DNA of 7,929 bases. Origin: Candidatus Omnitrophota bacterium (lineage in GTDB: Bacteria; Omnitrophota; Gorgyraeia; Gygaellales; Profunditerraquicolaceae). Positions 6,443 to 7,929 of the stretch are shown here, piece after piece. Both the position numbers and the translations under genes were made by a program. The stretch's first letter is position 1; each line of letters begins with the position of its first letter. The stretch spans positions 1 to 7,929 of the forward strand of contig CAIVOB010000094.1 in assembly GCA_903907475.1 (NCBI GenBank), given 5' to 3'. A model generated the notes under the pieces. The model saw nothing but the letters and a program-made list of their open reading frames with translations. It did no database searches and was not told the DNA's origin.

Positions 6443-7096
6443 TTACTTCTCTCCTAAATGAAACTTTTCGCGCACTGCCTGCAAACTATCGACTTTCACC
6501 ACCCCAAGCAAAATATCTTTATTTTTTAAGATTGTCGTCGGATCAGGAATAATAACACCTTGCATCCGGCGCAAAGCGACAACAATAAAATCGCCGGAAA
6601 TATTAATATCTTTGATTGTTTTTCCCGCCAAAGAGTCCTTCACTTCAATTTCCATGACACCTAAATCCTTGGATTCAATTAAATAACTTGAAAATCTACT
6701 TTCAATAATTTTATCTCGGAGCATCGCCGAGAAAAGCATCGTTCCGCTAATAATATTTAAACCCAAAGCCGCGTAAATATGCGCCCTTTGCGGATCGTAG
6801 ACCCGGGCAAAAACTTTAGAGACATGAAATATTTTTTTTGCTACCTGAGCGCTAATTAAATTAGTATTGTCACCATTAGTCACGGAACAAAAAGCATCGG
6901 CTTTTTCAATCCCGACTTGTTTTAACAACTCCAAATCGAAACCATTACCCACCATTGTCAGGCCATTAAAAGTGTTTCCCAGACGGCTAAAAGATTCCTG
7001 AGATTTATCAATCACCACCACATCGTGATTTTCCCCGGATAAAAGCTTCGCCAATTCCGCGCCCACTCTGCCGCAACCGACAATAATGATGTACAT
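6443..7096 (-). CDS. trkA: TrkA-type K+ channel regulatory protein (first RCK protein)
   Basis: The product is a 217-residue cytoplasmic protein with one RCK unit. An N-terminal Rossmann fold begins MYIIIVGCGRVG (GxGxxG at residues 7-12) with acidic Asp30 after the second strand, the usual NAD(H) or nucleotide ribose contact. A C-terminal RCK_C domain (about residues 142-210) follows. Such proteins form rings under TrkH/KtrB channels and gate K+ flux in response to nucleotides. I set the start at 7096, not at the upstream Met at 7153: the shorter start gives the family's usual N-terminus and has AGAGG (7103-7107) 6 bases upstream, while the longer form would run 47 bp into rplT. It departs from its sister in the nucleotide-site loop (GNGFD where the sister has GDGCD), so the two probably differ in ligand or role. 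It is single-unit, unlike the tandem-RCK E. coli TrkA. Confidence 0.9.
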   Translation of the reverse strand: MYIIIVGCGRVGAELAKLLSGENHDVVVIDKSQESFSRLGNTFNGLTMVGNGFDLELLKQVGIEKADAFCSVTNGDNTNLISAQVAKKIFHVSKVFARVYDPQRAHIYAALGLNIISGTMLFSAMLRDKIIESRFSSYLIESKDLGVMEIEVKDSLAGKTIKDINISGDFIVVALRRMQGVIIPDPTTILKNKDILLGVVKVDSLQAVREKFHLGEK

Positions 7097-7106
7097 CTCT
7101 AACCTC

Positions 7107-7454
7107 TTATTTTTTAACCTTTTCCACGAGCTTTTTAAAAACAGCATTATCACTTACTGCCAAATCCGCTAAAATCTTACGATCCAAACTGATTTTGCTT
7201 TTCTTCAAACCGTTCATAAAGACACTATAGGTAATTCCGGCTTCCCGACAAGCAGCATTAATCCGGGCAATCCAAAGAGCGCGAATCTCCCGTTTTTTAT
7301 TATGCCGATCCCGGTAAGCATACCTTAAAGCGTGCATTAACACCCGCTTGGCTTGCTGATATTGCGTGCTATGATCTCCCCAATATCCTTTTGCTTGCTT
7401 TAAAACCTTCTTCTTTCTTTTGCGTGTCGCGACACTATGCCGAGCTTTTGCCAT
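7107..7454 (-). CDS. rplT: 50S ribosomal protein L20
   Basis: The 115-residue protein starts [20 protein letters not shown] and carries the conserved GYWG.HS..Y..AK block (residues 23-36) and the [20 protein letters not shown] block (residues 48-68) that mark L20. The long basic N-terminal extension binds 23S rRNA and is needed early in 50S assembly; the C-terminal globular half is the part that binds the operon mRNA for autoregulation in studied bacteria. The Shine-Dalgarno AAGGAG (7462-7467) is 7 bases before the ATG. The stop codon sits only 10 bp before the first trkA-type gene, with that gene's ribosome binding site starting inside the stop codon region, so the two are almost certainly cotranscribed. 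Confidence 0.97.
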   Translation of the reverse strand: MAKARHSVATRKRKKKVLKQAKGYWGDHSTQYQQAKRVLMHALRYAYRDRHNKKREIRALWIARINAACREAGITYSVFMNGLKKSKISLDRKILADLAVSDNAVFKKLVEKVKK

Positions 7455-7515
7455 GATCTTACTCCTTTTTCAAATACGATTTAAAATTCCATCTTTTCCG
7501 CTTGCGGCCTTATCT

Positions 7516-7716
7516 CTAGGCGTAAGGCAACATTGACTTAATAAATCTTTCTTCCTTTTTACCCGCCAAAGTTCTGCGTTTACGTAAATTTCTAATCTTT
7601 TTCGTTCTTTTAGAAGTCGCTAAATGACTTTTTCCTCCCGGAGAATACTTGACCCGGCCTTTTTTTGTGATTCTAAAACGTTTAGCGACACCCCTTTTAG
7701 TCTTTAACTTTGCCAT
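7516..7716 (-). CDS. rpmI: 50S ribosomal protein L35
   Basis: The 66-residue, strongly basic protein begins MAKLKTKRGVAKRFRITKKG and ends SMLPYA, the usual length and ends of bacterial L35. The central Arg/Lys-rich stretch (KRTKKIRNLRKRR, about residues 36-48) is the typical rRNA-contacting segment. L35 is a component of the large ribosomal subunit. The start is set by a strong Shine-Dalgarno (AGGAG at 7722-7726, 5 bases before the ATG). It lies 101 bp after infC and 61 bp before rplT, the canonical order. Confidence 0.97.
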   Translation of the reverse strand: MAKLKTKRGVAKRFRITKKGRVKYSPGGKSHLATSKRTKKIRNLRKRRTLAGKKEERFIKSMLPYA

Positions 7717-7769
7717 TTTTTCTCCTCTTAAAATAAATAAACACTAAGCTTACTTTGTATTTTATACTC

Positions 7770-7785
7770 CGTAAGGATAGTTACG
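7770..7785 (-). promoter_or_regulatory. Small inverted repeat in the infC-rpmI gap
   Basis: The 101-bp gap between infC and rpmI contains CGTAA and TTACG arms (5 bp) around a 6-base loop, followed by a second short repeat (GTAT AAA ATAC). No U-tract follows, so it is not an intrinsic terminator. In E. coli and Bacillus, ribosomal protein L20 represses this operon by binding RNA upstream of rpmI or infC. This hairpin could be part of such a site, but nothing here proves it and the stem is short. Confidence 0.25.
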
Positions 7786-7817
7786 AATTCATGCCTACAA
7801 TCTTGGGTTATTATATC

Positions 7818-7928
7818 CTATTTCGGAGCAATCACAAAGGACATAATTCTACCTTCTAAAGTCGGCATTTTCTCTACCTGGCCATCACCCTGAGTATCAG
7901 CAATAAATTTATCTAAAACCTTTTTCCC
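7818..7928 (-). CDS. infC: Translation initiation factor IF-3, C-terminal end (partial)
   Basis: Reading the minus strand from the window edge gives 36 codons ending in TAG, beginning GKKVLDKF and ending MSFVIAPK. This matches the end of the C-terminal domain of IF-3, where a glycine-rich turn precedes the final strand and most bacteria end in a short APK-type tail. IF-3 binds the 30S subunit, prevents premature 50S joining and checks start-codon and initiator tRNA selection. The rest of the gene lies beyond the window. The identity is reinforced by the next two genes, rpmI and rplT, which follow infC in most bacteria. Base 7929 belongs to the preceding codon. Confidence 0.93.
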   Translation of the reverse strand, partial: GKKVLDKFIADTQGDGQVEKMPTLEGRIMSFVIAPK

Positions 7929-7929
7929 C

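Noticed and set aside
7097..7153. Longer start for the first trkA-type gene, adding 19 residues
   Set aside because: The extension overlaps rplT, has no homology to RCK proteins, and the GxGxxG-bearing start at 7096 has a proper Shine-Dalgarno.
7480..7512. CCG..CGG hairpin in the rpmI-rplT gap as a terminator
   Set aside because: The stem is only three or four base pairs and is followed by GAAAAG, with no U-tract.

Overview
This is a bacterial chromosome segment with modest GC content, judged by eye at roughly 40% or a little less. Every gene I can support lies on the minus strand, so the reading direction runs from position 7929 down to 1. Gene content (IF3, L35, L20, PheST, 6S RNA, RarA) is bacterial core housekeeping. 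I see no insertion sequences, phage genes, CRISPR arrays, tRNAs or rRNAs. The style of the proteins (a short PheT without its EMAP-like domain, paired single-RCK TrkA proteins) suggests an uncultivated lineage such as Omnitrophota, but that is a weak impression and not shown by the sequence.

Layout in transcription order: the last 36 codons of infC (7818-7928), rpmI (7516-7716), rplT (7107-7454), two TrkA-type RCK proteins (6443-7096 and 5778-6440), a previously hidden 39-codon single-helix membrane protein (5656-5775), trkH (4157-5659), a secreted or membrane-anchored OB-fold-like protein of unknown function (3672-4160), pheS (2689-3702), pheT (639-2687), a 6S RNA gene with its own promoter (about 434-601), and the 5' part of rarA (1-425). 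From rplT to pheT, gaps are 10, 2, 2 and 1 bp, and there are two 4-bp ATGA overlaps and one 31-bp overlap. This looks like a single operon with extensive translational coupling.

The frame is the classic infC-rpmI-rplT-pheS-pheT translation operon, with a potassium-uptake cassette (trkA, trkA, small membrane protein, trkH, OB-fold protein) sitting exactly between rplT and pheS. The two RCK proteins should form the cytoplasmic nucleotide-sensing gate of the TrkH channel. The 39-residue protein is placed and coupled as a possible accessory subunit of that channel, in the way KdpF accompanies KdpA.

The second main result is a 6S RNA in the 213-bp gap between pheT and rarA. The predicted fold has a closing stem with the CCCTGCGGTG / GCAC..GCGGGG signature, a central bubble and a terminal arm, and an extended -10 promoter begins right after the pheT stop codon. 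Two proteins (the second RCK partner and the OB-fold protein) and the small peptide make this stretch more than plain housekeeping, but most individual families are known. The hidden small membrane protein and the K+/translation operon fusion are the best candidates for something undescribed.
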